From Epiperipatus broadwayi (lineage: Eukaryota > Onychophora > Udeonychophora > Euonychophora > Peripatidae): a DNA stretch of 64,000 nt. Below, one piece after another: positions 44,706 to 57,560 of the stretch. The stretch is from the NCBI GenBank assembly GCA_028023455.1, contig JAQFVV010006295.1, positions 806,001-870,000 on the forward strand. The letters run 5' to 3'. Under the pieces are notes generated by a model. It was not told where the DNA came from. It saw only the letters and a list, made by a program, of their open reading frames with translations, and did not search any database. A program made the translations under genes and the position numbers. Every line of letters begins with the position of its first letter. The first letter of the stretch is position 1.

Positions 44706-44995
44706 AAAGTTATTTTATATATACAGAAAATTAATTAAAAAATAGGAATAAGTATAACCTAAATTGGTACTTTTAGCCTTACATAATGAAGATCTCTATG
44801 GTTCAAGTATTGTTCATTGTCTGTATCTGAATTTGTGTATAAATCTTGATTTAGTGAGAAAAAGTATTCATTTACATTTTGTTTATATTTTAGTACACTA
44901 GTTTCTTTTACTTTTTGTAACTTTTTTTTAGAAAGACTGTTTGTGGTCTTTGTAGCCTTTTTAAAGAGAGTGACAGAAATTGTTGCACTTAAAAA

Positions 44996-45031
44996 TTTTG
45001 ATATTATCTACATATGTAGATAATATCAAAA
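44996..45031. repeat. Perfect 36-bp palindrome
   Basis: TTTTGATATTATCTACAT is followed directly by its exact reverse complement, with the centre at 45013/45014. There is no loop, so it can extrude as a cruciform or act as a symmetrical binding site. Confidence 0.95.
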
Positions 45032-47659
45032 TCATATTCAGTCATCTTTTATTTTCCTCATAATTATCAAAATTACCCAGGGTTTCTCAATAGTTATAAG
45101 ATTCTCATTACAAAATTATGTTTTAAGTTGCTGCATATTTTTTTCTGACTATTACTATTAATTCTAAAGTAAATAATAATTGCAAAAAAATAGTTTGATG
45201 ATTAATATGGTTTAGACTAGAGTGAGCATTGGATGGATGATTAAATTAGTATATTGAATTGATCATATTTAATTCCAATTGTAGCATAAAATAAATATGT
45301 AAAAATGATAGAAACTATTGTGATTTTGGAGATAACAAATAATCATGATGAAAAAAAAAAGATTATGAAGTCATAGAAGTAAAGCAATAGCTAGTAATGG
45401 TGGAATAATGTTGTCAATAATGAGTGTTACCGAATTTCAATGACATCAGATATTTCAAATTTGTGGCTCTATTCAGTCTACTCAATTTTTTTCTTCACAA
45501 TACATCATTTTCGTGTTTTTTTGAAAATCTATTATGAATGGTATAGTTTTAAATATATATATAATTAGTTTAAAAAACAGAATGTCAATTAGTTGTAAAT
45601 TTGACACAATCTTTTGAATGAAAATTATTGTTAATCCTGTACTACAGTGTAGCTTTGTGTATGCAGTGCTAATCATCTCATTTAATATTTGAAATAGATA
45701 ATGTATTTTTATATATATCAAAACCTTATTAGAATATATGATGAATTTAAAAAAAAAAGGAAAGTAAACTATTGCAAAAACCAGCTGATTAATAGTGTTT
45801 TTCAAAAGATTTTGGTAGAAAATATTTTTGTATATTGATTAAAAACCAAGTTGTTTAATTTTAATTTTTCAAGCAGTATAAGGGAATTTTAAAAAAATTG
45901 ATATGACTAAACATGAAGCTATATGACCTCAATTTTATACATTGTCTGTACTAGAATGTAGTTTAATAAGTGTACTACAGGGAGAATATATATATAGAGA
46001 GCCATTTTCCACTGGTAATTAGAAAGAAAAAAAAAACACTGCATCATTTATTCTTTAAAAAAAAAAAAAAATGTAAAAGATTTACCAGCAAGATTCAGGG
46101 CATTCCAGATTTGGGTTTTCTCCAGATCTTAAACATGGAAAAGTTCTATTTTAAAATGACTATCTATAATGAGAATGGTGGAAAAAATAATGAATAAAAT
46201 GATATAAAAGCAATGGGGATTGAGTTTTTATATAATGAACATATATTTATAAATTCTGCACCAAAAGATTGCTTTGATTCACCAGAAATTCTTATGAACC
46301 CTCTTAGATGTTACAACAGGTAATTAAATTAATGACTAGAGATGTGATGCTGAAAAAGTTTGAACAAAGAAAATAAAAATAAATAGTGTTATTATCATGT
46401 ATGGATGGAATTTTAAGAATTTAAACTTGGCATCAAATCTAATGAAGACAATTTTGCAGACAAGAAAAATATGTGCTTAAGAAAATGCAAACGGATCTCT
46501 ATTTGATTTTCATTACAAGAAGATGTATCAGAAATTTGGAATTTAAGATGAACATTATATATTTTTTTATCAGCTTGATAAGTACAACATTGCTTCTTTA
46601 ATAAATATAATGTTACATTTTAATAACTAAATTTTTTTTATTTACGTAAATTAATCTTTTAAACAACTTTTCAAAATATTTAATAAAACAAGTATGGTTT
46701 CAGCTATTAAAAAATTTGCAGCTAAAGATAGGGATCCAAGCTTTTAATTTTCTGAGATGAAAAAAATGAGCATACATCACACATTCATCTACTTATCAAA
46801 AATAAAACTTCTTTTAATAAATGTTTATATTGACAAGAGAGAATGTTTTAATATTTTTAGTAGAATGCCTACGCCTTGAAACTTGGAAGGATTTTATGAT
46901 CTATATTATTATAATTTTACAAAAAGAATCGGTCACAATGTGATCTGAAAAACAAATCGTTTTATGCAAATCATTTTCAGCATATATAACAGCAAAACAT
47001 TCAACAAATTTGAAGTATAATTCAATGCAAATGTTATGTGAACATTTCTTGTGATATATGTTGTAAATCCTAATTTTTATTTGCTAAAAATATTTTCATA
47101 TTTTCTGCCCTGGGAGTAGCAATAATATATCTGAATGGAAAATTTTAGTAATGTTAAATTGCATATATTCAAAAACGTCATGGAATGGATAAACTTCTAT
47201 ATAAAATGTCTATTTTTTTAAAAGCAAAAAATAAACGGAGAAAAGGAAATTTCAATGCATAGCTTTTGCATATATTGGTAGCCTTTGTTAGAAAACTTTT
47301 AGTAATTGATATAGAAATCACTTTAGTAAATATGAAAAAAATACTTTGAAAATGCATGAAATTATGATGTATAAGCAACAGTTAAATGCCTTTAAAGGTA
47401 ATTTGATAGAAGTGCGAAATAGTTGAGAATATTCAAATTGATGCTAGCAGTAATAATAATAAAAAAAGACATGTATGTATGTAAATTTGATTTTCTCCAA
47501 CATATTTATCTAGCTTCTAATACTTTTAACCAATAATATTTTTTTGTTTTAAAACTAAAAAAAGAAAAACAGATGTATTACATATTTATTTAAGTATATT
47601 TTATATGTACATTAATATATATGTATATCTTTATAATATTTTCTAAATTTTACTCGGTA
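45032..47659. other. A+T-rich region, a few short frames, nothing recognised
   Basis: Frames from 45482-45805 (minus), 45970-46197 (plus) and 47178-47378 (minus) show no motif. The plus strand from about 46200 to 47100 gives several adjacent open pieces (for example KAMGIEFLYNEHIFINSAP at about 46212) that could be a shattered coding region, but I could not match it to a family. Confidence 0.4.
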
Positions 47660-49010
47660 CATATATATCGTAATGTCCACTGCTCTATTAGGGTTTTTTA
47701 CGAGTTCACTACATGTACTCAGTGACCAAATTACATCCTATCTATTTAATTTGTTTCATCAGACAATTCAGTAAGATTTAATGGATGCAATTATTTTTAC
47801 TTGACACACAACACCCATTTAATTAATGTAACTACTAAAATAATGGGATCATGTAAGCCAGCTTTTAATTTATTTGAAAGGCGCCAGGATTCTGTATTGG
47901 AATCCGCTGGCTAAACCTCTTGTATTTATTTAGTTGCGACAAAATTATCTGGAAATTTCAGACAATTGAGCATTGGCAAAACTAAATTTTATTTTCAAAT
48001 CTTAATAATCAACATTAATAAATTTATTAATAATCATTAATAACATACAATGAATAGTTGGTATTAGAAATAAATATTTTTATTCTAACAAATTAAAATA
48101 AAAAAAATAAAAAAAACACATTATGAATTAATTAATTGGAAAGATGACACACACGCTAATCCAGATATGAATCAATTAATAAAAAAAAAACAGTTAAACA
48201 ATTAAAAGTTCTTAGGTAAACAAGAGTCTCTTGATAATATAATTTAAAGTCTTTATCGGGATTATTTTGGTCTTATTTTTAAGAATTGTTTGCAAACTTT
48301 GTCACAATCAGGAAAAGTTACTCTTTTTCTTACGGTAAGTTGATGTAGGTTTTTGGGATCCTGAGATCCTAAGAATTTCCATTGGTCTCTCCTGCTGGCG
48401 TCTTCCATTATTGTTTTATTCTATAGCTGTAGAAAATGCATGGTTGTAATGACCCTTTCATTGCAAAAGTGATCTTCACAAAGCCCGTTTCCATGCTTGC
48501 ATGACAGCTTGGTACAGCAAGTGGTGTACCTGTGCAGAAGTATATTACTGCCACAGCTTATGCTCGCGGAAACCTCCAACTTTCAGACACGTAACTAGAA
48601 GGTAAAGAGAAGACCCAGATCAAAGTTGTCCTCTTTTTATACCTCTATCCCTTTTTGAAACTTCTGTGCATCCTTTTATCAGCATATAAGATAATAATCT
48701 TGTACACTTTCTCTTAAATTAAAGTTACAAAGTCCTCCTTTCACAAAGTCCCTCTGCCATCTTTAATTAGCTAAAATATTTTTCTTTTAGCTTATCTGGA
48801 TTAGTAATTTGTGTGTCTTTTGTTCTTTCCAATTTTTACTTTAATTTTTAATTAGATACAAAAAAAATATGGACGAAAATTTTACTTTCATTGTATGTTT
48901 TTTAAAAAAAAAAGATTATACAAACGAAAAAATTGAATTACGTCTTTTTAATATGAACGCTAAATTTATTTTTTCTTTTTTTTTTTTTTTAGCTTTTACT
49001 GGATACCACT
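47660..49010 (-). mobile_element. LTR-like segment, minus strand (copy 2)
   Basis: Same arrangement as at 17.0-19.0 kb: on the minus strand GGTATAAAAAGAGGA (TATA-like, about 48636-48641), then some 220 bp on AATAAA (48414-48419), then CATCAACTTACC and CAAGAGACTCTTGTTTACC. The low-coordinate end GCAGTGGACATTACGATATA at about 47690 resembles GCAGACAGTGGCATTATATA at 17060. AATCCTGGCGCCTTTC (minus, near 47885) could be a primer-binding remnant starting TGGCGCC, but this is weak. No gag or pol seen. Either solo LTRs of one family or another repeat with a TATA-driven transcript. Confidence 0.35.
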
Positions 49011-49103
49011 ATATTTGTACCGTATAAACAAACGGTACAATATATTTACATGTATACATTGTGTTTACAAATATTAAAAGCCAGCTAAACTAGTCAATAA
49101 AAT

Positions 49104-49506
49104 AATTAAAATGATACCTTATTCAAAATTAAACAAGTCTAGCCAAAGAAAATAAATTTTACAATGCAATCAATGGTTTTCTGTCAAAACTGACTTCTCA
49201 AATGCAAAGGACTAAACCCATATCAATAAATATATACTGTTTCACACAATTCCCAATTACATCCCACACACTCTTAATATTAATATTAATTATTAAAAAT
49301 TCATGATTTTGAAGCAGTTAATTTGTTTAAGAGTTCTCTTAGGTGTAAGGGATGTTATTGGGATTGTGGGAAATAGTTGCTATATATTTGTTGATATGTT
49401 TCCAGTTTTTTGCACTTGAGAAGTCTATTTTGGCAGGAAAACCAGTGGTTGTGTTATAAAGTTTATTTTCTTTGGCTAGTTTTGTTTAATTTTGAATTTG
49501 GAGTAA

Positions 49507-49514
<8 letters not shown>
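49104..49514. repeat. Inverted repeat, arms about 180-190 bp
   Basis: The left arm (49104-49283) read on minus gives GGGATGTAATTGGGAATTGT, TTTGCATTTGAGAAGTC, and TTATTTTCTTTGGCTAG; the right arm (49321-49514) gives GGGATGTTATTGGGATTGTG, TTTGCACTTGAGAAGTC and TTATTTTCTTTGGCTAG. About 40 bp separate the arms. It is a diverged foldback or MITE-like unit next to the LTR-like segment. Confidence 0.85.
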
Positions 49515-49548
<34 letters not shown>

Positions 49549-49551
49549 CAT
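49511..49551 (+). repeat. (AT)n microsatellite
   Basis: About 40 bp of alternating A and T at the edge of the inverted repeat. Confidence 0.9.
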
Positions 49552-50589
49552 ATCTATATATACCCGAATTATTGTTTTTTAAAATGATAGATATGTAAAA
49601 AGCAATTTAATGGAATTTTATTTAAAATTATGGATAAGAACATTTGAATGATATAACTGTTATTTTTAAATATAACTCAGATATTATAATTCAAAACATT
49701 CTCTACTTATTGTTAAGTATGTGCATAGAATTCAGTAATTACTTTGATCTGTAAAAATGTAGCTTTTGATTTTCTGAAAAGAAAGACAAAAGTTTGGACA
49801 TATAAACTAAATTTATTTTAAAATATATATACATATGTCTGATTATTTTTATAGTATTTTTTTTTTTGTTAACATAAAATTTGTAATTTGTGTGTAGGTA
49901 TATACTATATATATTTTTTCTTCTTCCTTTCCTTATGTATTGATTTCTACTTTTACTATATATACATGTTAAATAATATTTACATATAAAGTATAAGTTT
50001 AAAATATGTAAAGCATTTCAAATTATTCTCAAAGAATTTTAGAACCAAATGCCATGGATATGGCAGTCACATATATGCTGCTATTATATATAAGTAGATA
50101 ATGTTATTTGTTTGCAACTTGAAATTATAATATATCAAACTTATATTTAATAAATACTTGAAAACAAAAATCATACTGAAGGGTGAATATTTATTCTATT
50201 TGTTAAATTTTATATGTTGCAACCATGATTTTGTGAGGAAAATAATGAAATTACTACTAAAATTCAAATTTAAATTGTATCACAATTGAAAATTTATAAA
50301 ATAGAAGAATGATAATGACTACATTTTCTATTAGTTTTATTGCTTTTCTTGGTATTTTAAGCCTCTGGAAACATACAATATTTCTTTCTTGTATGATGCA
50401 AACTAATTTTTTTGAAAACCTTCAAAATTCAGATTATGTTTTTTTGGGTATTTTCTCACATTTCTGAAGGCTCCAGCTTATCAAAAATTAATCTGTGGTG
50501 GAAATACAGTTTTACTTATGTGCTTTCTAAAAATATTCTCTAGATGATAATTCAAGATCATATGCTTTAATGTATCAAAACAAAAATAA
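49552..50589. other. A+T-rich spacer, nothing recognised
   Basis: Low-complexity DNA between the microsatellite and the 3' end of the RTE copy. Confidence 0.55.
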
Positions 50590-51056
50590 TATATCGTCAT
50601 CATTTTCAATCATTATCAATCCATTGCAGGATGAAAGTCTCTCCAAATTTAATTCATCTTCTCCAATTTCTAACCTCTCTTCTCCATATCACCCCAGCAC
50701 ACTTCCTTATTTCACACATCCATCTCATATGGCCTTTTTAGGTTTTTATAATAACTTAGAATCAGGTTTAAGATTTTAACTGTTCGTCTATTATTATCTT
50801 TTCTAAGAATAAGTTCAGCCAACCCTCAATTAGTCTCTTAATTCTTTTATTGATGTCAGTAAACTTATTTGCCCTCTCACTCATATATTTCATTTTTAAT
50901 TTCTTGTTATTCTTAATATACATCTCTTCCATTGAGTGGTGTGAAGTCTTTGTATTGCTCTTCTGTTAAGTGTCCAAGTCCCAGATCTGTAAATAAGAAC
51001 TAGTAACACACATTTTTTAGAAATCTTCCTTTTCAAGCAAGTAGGCATATTTCATT

Positions 51057-51520
51057 TTAATATTTAATTCTACCAAAAAACACTCCAACCAAATTTAATT
51101 CTTTGATTAATTTATCCATTGGATTTTCATCTATACTTATAATCTGATCAATGGATTTGTAGTTGTTAACTTCTAACTCATCATTATCAAGCTTTATTGT
51201 TTTCTTTTGGGAAAATCCATTGAATATTATTTTAATCTTCTTACCATTTAACTTTACTTCTACTTTCTTTACTTTCATCTGATAACTCTTGCAACATTTT
51301 TTTTAAGTTCTACAGCATTATTTGCAAAAACAACTACATCATTTGCAAAAACTAGATGACTTAAATAATCTCCGTTTATTTTTATTCCCTTAACTTCCCA
51401 TTTTAATCCAAAAAATATTTCTTATAAAAAAATTGCTGTAAAATGTTTTGGAGATATGGAATTACCCTGCCATACACCCTTCACAATTTTAATCTTCCTA
51501 GTATTATTATGTAATGTAAT
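51057..51520 (-). pseudogene. RTE reverse transcriptase palm and thumb remnant (copy 4)
   Basis: Across one frame change: RKIKIVKGVWQGNSISPKHF, then FFGLKWEVKGIKINGDYLSH, LVFANDVVVFANNAVELKKM and LQELSDESKE, matching G-V-R-Q-G-D-x-I-S-P-K-L-F, L-x-W-E-x-x-G-I-x-I-x-G-x-x-L and F-A-D-D-I-V of RTE RTs. The 73-residue stretch 51278-51057 continues with the segment around ELEVNNYKSI that follows the palm. FAND replaces FADD. Confidence 0.78.
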
Positions 51521-52783
51521 TGTTGCTGGGCACTTTAATAAATATTCTTCAGAGTATGACAATATCTCAGATCTGTACCTTGATGATCCAATGCTTTAAT
51601 CACTGAAGAAATGCTTATAGAATCAAATATCTTTTCATAACCTAGAAATCCTAAGAATAATGGCAACTCTTATTCATTGATACTTTCTATAACTTTTCTC
51701 AATACTTGGATATAATCTATTGTATTAAAACCATTTTTAAATCCAGCTTGCTCTTTTGGTTTGTTAAAATCCAAAGTTTGCTGTAAACAAGTTGTAATTA
51801 TCTTGGTAAATATTTTGTACTATCTTCTTTATTTTTTTTTTTGAAATATCAATATTAGTACTGCATTCTTTCAATCATCTGGTTTACCATTATCATTTAA
51901 ACATTTGGTATATAACTTTGCCACAAATTTTTATTTTATTTCTTCACCTATATCTTTTAAGATATTGATTATAATTCCATCATTACCTATAATTTTTTTT
52001 TCTTTTTCATAGATTTAATTGCATATCTCACTTTTTCATTTAAAATCCGGGGCAATTCATAAGATATTAATTGTAGGATGTATTTTCTCTTGTTCTTTAT
52101 CACCATATAATTGTTGATAGAACTCTTCTATACATTTTATGATGTCATTTCTCTTTTTAGTAATAGTTACATTTTTTTTTCTTATCGCAGAAATAATTTT
52201 CCTAGCAGTACCAAGATGTTGTTATACTTTGAAGACTTTTATTCTCTTCTATAGCTTTTCTTGCTAATTCACAATTATATTTTCTTATATTGTTATCAAC
52301 TCTTTTTGCACCATTTTACAAAATTCTAGATATTCATTTCTTTTTAATGCATCATTTTTATATATTTTTTATATTTCTTTTTTTCTTCATAAATTGTTTT
52401 GTCTCAGAAATTTTACTGGTCAATTGCTGCTTTTTTGTGCCTGCTATCTGTGTTGTAATTTTTTAAAAAGTGTATTAGTTATCTTCCTGCTGATTTTATT
52501 AAGATCTGAATCATGTTCAAATTCCATTAATATTTGAAAATGATTTGCAAGTTTTAATTTAAATTCATTGGAGTGTTTATGAATATTAAGAATATCAACT
52601 ATGAATAATGTTTTTCTTAATTATTTTTTTATCTCTAGATTTGGATTAACACATATTATTATATCTCATTAGTCGATAATCACATTCTGTGGTGAATTTA
52701 TTAAGAATATTACAATCTTAAAATATATATTTTCTCTTAGTAAAAATATAATCCATTTTTGCTGTATCTTCATTTGGATGCTT

Positions 52784-53149
52784 TCAGGTCCATTTCCAAT
52801 TAATATTTTTTTTCAAAAAAAAAAAAAAAAAAAAGGCTTCACAATACAAAGTTGTTTTTTTCCCTGAAAATTCCCATAAGTCTATGTCCTCTCTCATTTT
52901 TATGACCAAAACTAAATTTATCCAACAACACTTTTCATCTTTCAATTGTTTGCCAATTTTAGCACCAAAGGCTCTCATGACAATTGTAAAATGTTTGTTC
53001 TGAACAAAAACTTTTTGCATATTGATATAAAAATTTTCTACTTCTTCATCACAATGCGAACTTGTTGGGGCATAAATCTGAATTATCTGCATTTGGTGTC
53101 TACTATTAAATTGAATAACTAATCTTGCTACTGTCTTATACATCATCAA
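52784..53149 (-). pseudogene. RTE endonuclease remnant (copy 4)
   Basis: A 121-residue open stretch carries the YAPTSSHCDEEVENFY block, which sits in the middle of RTE endonucleases, followed by HFTIVMRAFGAKIGKQLKDE, corresponding to the I-V-x-G-D-F-N/D-A-K-I-G region; the D of G-D-F is missing. The frame then crosses an A-run and becomes meaningless. The protein would nick target DNA; it is inactive here. Confidence 0.75.
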
Positions 53150-53230
53150 TTTCTACAGTGTTCTTTTATTTTTCATTTATAATGAATTTTATTCCATGTT
53201 TGTGTCTTTGTAGTACAGTATATGTTTACT

Positions 53231-54805
53231 TTTTAAATTTATTTATAAAGAAAATTTGTATTTGAAAAAAGCATAAGCTTTTAAATAATTGATTCCATGG
53301 AAGTCATAGTCAAAAAAAAAAAAATTGTAGTGAGGTTGTGTATTTCCCAAAATATGTGTTGAAATGCAAAAATAAATTTAAAAACTGCATATTTGCTTTT
53401 ATTATATTTATATAATAAAATATAAGATTTTTTTATTTATTTTCAGTTACAATCTAGAAATTATTATCATAATTATGATATTTGACATAAGAGGCTGCAG
53501 TATCTTCTCAGATAGAATTTACTGTTGAATATGACATATCTTTATGAAATCTGTAATAATTAAACTGTCAGATTAAGTGTTATTGTTTAACATTATTCAC
53601 ATGCAAACATACAACTATCTATGATCATGAACCTATGCATCTCGGTATATGTAAGAATATTTAGAAAGGATTTTGTATTTCTCAGACCATTCATAAACTC
53701 TGGGGATTAAAACACAGTCTTAGATAAACAGCTTATATTTTAACAATTTTTTAATAACTGTAATCATTTTGTATTATCAAATCAACCATTTACTGCATAT
53801 AACTTTAAATTACTCATTAACAATTAAATGTAAGAAATAATAATTTAGCATAAAACCAGCACATTATAAGTAGATGATACTGCACTTGGAAAGGCATGTG
53901 TTTATGCATGGTGATGAAACAGTTTTGAATGATTGATTTATGGATAATCAATATTTTATTATGTAATAATGACATTTTTAAAATAATATTTCAGATGTGT
54001 TTGCCATGACGTGATTTCAGTGAATTTTCAAACACAATCAAGAAGTTATTAAAATGGACCCACCTTTCCTATATTTTAAATTAAATATGAAGACATATAA
54101 TGTGAATTTGTGAAGGACATCAAATCATGTTTATTCAAAATTTTGCAACATCTTGTCATTTTAATCATATTCAGATATATATATGGTCATAACCATATGG
54201 TAAATTAAAATTTTAGTTAAAAAAAAAAAGAAATTAGCAGCATTGCTAACATTTTCTCAAAATTTATTGATTTATTGAAAAAAGAAAGGGGGGAAAAAGC
54301 CATTTCATTTTTATCATTAAGAAAAAAAAATATATTGAGAATATTTTTATATAGCTTAAATATATATTAATACATCAATATTTGAATTTGTAAATAATTT
54401 GACAAAAGATTGAAAAGATGTTGTGTGTGTGTGTGTGTGTATTTTTTAATTAAAGGAAATACATTCTCAGGAATTACAATCTGAAATGTTTTGTGAAATA
54501 GAAAATTGCTGGTCAGATAGAATAATTAGAATAAAAAAAATATTTATTTCTACATGTTTGTCTCATGCTGTGATTTATCTTTTTATCATTAATTGAAAGT
54601 GAATTTCTGCTATAAATCGTATTCTGCAAAAGAGCAAACAAAAGACCTCATTTATAATCTCATAATAATAATAAACAGCCACTCAAAAATGAGTTGGCTA
54701 TTCCACCCCCCACCCCCAAGTAAGGAAAGAAGAGAGAAAGAAACTTCTAAAAATGAGTTTTGTTGTGACTATACAAACCAATGTGTGAACTGCAAATATG
54801 TCCAC
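53231..54805. other. A+T-rich spacer, no gene
   Basis: Contains a (GT)n tract at 54422-54440 and a C-rich patch at 54701-54717. Nothing else recognised. Confidence 0.5.
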
Positions 54806-55130
54806 TTATAGAACACACAGGTCCAGTTTTCTGTTTACTTGATAATTTATAATGTGATGTCTATTAGTTTTCTTATTAGAAAACTTTTTTTTTCTGAAAT
54901 ACTTCAACACAATGTCTAATTGTAGCTGTCCAACTATTCTATTCTCCGCCACATCTTCCCAATGGAAACAATTGATATTATACTTCTTTAGAATTTTTTG
55001 AGACCTCTGTGACAAACCCAGTTCAAGTTTACCATTAAAACTCTTTTAGGAAGTCTTCATTTAACATGTCCAATCCAATGTAGGTGTGATTTTTGCATCA
55101 CATCTTGCAAGCTGATGAACATAGTGATTG
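54806..55130 (-). pseudogene. LINE C-terminal tail remnant (third lineage)
   Basis: MQKSHLHWIGHV at about 55110-55075 corresponds to the L-R-W-x-G-H-V motif after the RT in this LINE type. The open stretch 55015-54806 with KKYNINCFHWEDVAENRIVG corresponds to the following K-x-x-G-I-x-x-x-x-W-E-x-x-A-x-x-R segment and ends in a lysine-rich tail. Its presence shows that the copy keeps its coding 3' end. Confidence 0.7.
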
Positions 55131-55478
55131 GTTTAAGATATTGCCATTGCATTTTAAAACATTGCATGGAGCATCCTTAAATGAAACTTTTCTAATACCT
55201 CTATATTGTGTCAGTTAGGGTGTCTAAGTTGCATATCTATAAAATAAATTAGGTAAAATAAAAGCTTTATATACAACTAATTTACTTTCAGTAGTTATTT
55301 TTCTATGATGAAATGCTAAGTTTTATTTTGTTGGATCTCAACATCTTAGTATCACTCTTTACTTATAAAACAATCAAGATATCTAAACTGGTTTATATTC
55401 TCAAGTTAATAACCATCTAAGCCAAAATTTGCTAAGGATTTTTTCTGTTACAGGCTGATTTAGTTTTTTGAACTTTAA

Positions 55479-56368
55479 TTAATAAACCAAGATTTTTATA
55501 GCTGCATCCAAAACATTAATAGGATTCTGTAAATCATCTTTTGAACTGGAAAAAGTAGCACAAGCATAAGCATAATTCAGAATCCAAGAAGATAAAATAT
55601 AAATTAAAAATTCCACTATCAAACCTGCATTGCATCTTGAGCTCTGTCTATGAAGCTGCCTATAAACAATTCGAAAGTCCATTGTCATAAAAATTGAAAA
55701 CAATGTTGGAGCAAGTACACATTCTTGTTTAACATCAGTTTTCATTTCAAATGCATCAGATTTTCGACATGTAGTAATAGCATTTTTTCTCATTCCATCA
55801 TATAGAAACAGTACAATATGAATAAATTTTGATGAACAACCAACTAATTTCAAACAATTCCATAGACTTGTTGTATTAATTGGGTCAAATGCCTTGTTCT
55901 CAACACTTTTCTTGCATTTGCCTGGCAATGAAAATCATATCTATAGTGCTTCTTGATTCCCTAAAATCACAATGAGTCACTGGTAACCAACCATTCATCT
56001 ATAGTTGGAAGCAATATATTCTACCAAATTCTTGAATGTATTTCAGTCATAGTGGATAATAATGATATTCCATGATAATTACTGCAATCTTGTCTATTCT
56101 CTTTGTTTTAAACAATTGGAACAATAAAAACATTTTAAACATAAGATGGCAGAACTTTATGGGTCTAGATATTCCTAAAAAAAAAATCCAATATTTTTGA
56201 AGCTAATATATCACCACCATATTTTAAAACTTCACCAGGTATTTCATCAGGACCTGTAGCATTTCCATTTTTAAGATTATGAAGAGGTATTTTGATTTCA
56301 TTAAGCTGGATATCTTTAACCAAATCTAAATGAGTAGATAAAATGGATATGTCATTAAAATTTATCAT
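55479..56368 (-). pseudogene. LINE reverse transcriptase remnant (third lineage)
   Basis: The 67-residue stretch 56368-56165 carries NLKNGNATGPDEIPGEVLKY, the K-N-x-K-A-x-G-P-D-G-I-P-x-E block. The 149-residue stretch 55928-55479 starts near the first catalytic block as KAFDPINTTSLWNCLKLVGC (aspartate kept), then LFLYDGMRKNAI, TDVKQECVLAPTLFSIF (V-K-Q-G-C-V-x-A-P-T-L-F-S, glycine changed to glutamate) and later NYAYACATFSSSKDDLQN, where the Y-A-D-D box is YACA, so both active-site aspartates are lost. Inactive. Confidence 0.78.
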
Positions 56369-56627
56369 ATTAATTCTTGTAAATCAAAATATTTTTTCCA
56401 TCTGTTCAAAATATTATAGAATTATGATATTGTTTCCCAGCTTTCAACGCAATTCACCAATTATTTTTAATCCTTCTTGTCAATCGGTCAACTTTTTTTA
56501 CTTTCAGTTCTTTATATTTATCATGAGGTTCCACATTTAGTCTATTATTTTGTCAAGCAGAGAATGCAACATGTTTTTTTTTAATTAAATCTTTAATAAC
56601 ATGATCATTGTAAAAAAAACAAAACAG

Positions 56628-57560
56628 TCATGGTTCTTTTTTTAGTGAGAATAGATTTACTTGTATCAATAACACACTCCTTAAGAGAATTCTGTGCTTC
56701 AATAATATGACAATTTTGAAGATCCAAATTAGTAATTTTAGTTTAATATCTGTTAAAATGTATATGGTAGATTCTTTTAAAGAGTGAACGTCAATTTTCT
56801 TATGAATATGATTGGGGTAATATATATTTTTTAATGCAATTATCATTTTTCTCTTAGAATGTACTAATCTATGATCTGCCCAATAATCTGTACTTGTAAG
56901 TGCTGTGTTATGTGAACTTTTTTCTTTTATTCTGACTTCTAACAATAATGTAATCTATTAAAGGCCGTTGTTTTGAGCATGGATGCATCTCTATGTTTCT
57001 TTATAGCAGTTTTTCTGCCTAAAAAAAGTGCTTGTGTTAATCAATTCATGTGTTGTGCACAAATTCAGTAATTAGAATTTACAGCCCCAGTACCATTATT
57101 TACAATAACTTTTGGCCAACACCTACTATTTGTACCTACATGTGCATTAAAGTCTCCAAGAAGAAAAATATGATCTTTTAATAGTATTACTGCAACAATG
57201 CTATCCAACAAGGAACAAAAGCTTTCTTTGTTTGAATTATCGAATCTAATGGTGGAACATAAATACTAATAAAATGAGCTCTAATACTATTATGCAAGAT
57301 AAGTTTCAAGATTATTAACTTGTCATTGCTACAACAACAAATTCCATTAATAGAAGATTTAAATTAGATTTTGCAGCAAATCCAGCCCCATGCATTTTTC
57401 TTTCACTGACTGACTGCCTTTCCAAAAAAAATTGTATCAATCCATCTGTTCTAATAAACTTTCTTCTTCTGGGAAACAAGTTTCATTAAGAGCAGCTATA
57501 TTAATTTTAAATCTTGACAGTTCTTTAACCACCAGTGCCGTCCTCTGTTCTGGTCTTAGT
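56628..57560 (-). pseudogene. LINE endonuclease domain remnant (third lineage)
   Basis: The N-terminal match RPEQRTALVVKELSRFKIN with IAALNET (the catalytic glutamate of the E-T motif is kept) is followed by FPEEESLLEQMD and, 500 bases on, AHFISIYVP (the A-Y-A-P strand). The open stretch 56945-56628 begins MLEVRIKEKSSHNTALTSTD and YWADHRLVHSKRKM, the S-D-H-like motif with its catalytic histidine. The domain would nick host DNA for target-primed reverse transcription. Frameshifts split it. Confidence 0.75.

Larger units (their letters stand above)
50590..53230 (-). mobile_element. RTE-clade LINE remnant, copy 4 (longest)
   Basis: Minus strand, from endonuclease to 3' UTR. The endonuclease (about 53220-52750) gives IIQIYAPTSSHCDEEVENFY and GKQLKDEKC, nearly the same as copy 1 at 7.8 kb. 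The RT gives KIFDS (about 51640), VWQGNSISPKHFTAIF (about 51475-51430) and FANDVVVFANN (about 51350-51310), with FAND in place of FADD. The C-terminal open stretch 51278-51057 reads MKVKKVEVKLNGKKIK and DNDELEVNNYKSIDQIISID. The 3' UTR to about 50590 matches copy 3 at 42.6 kb. Length suggests it lacks only the 5' UTR and first part of the endonuclease. Frame breaks, an A-run at 52816-52834 and the changed active site mark it as dead. Confidence 0.82.

Noticed and set aside
45482-45805. 107-residue minus-strand frame rich in Ile, Phe and Lys
   Set aside because: Composition is that of random AT-rich DNA; hydrophobic runs alone do not make a membrane protein gene.
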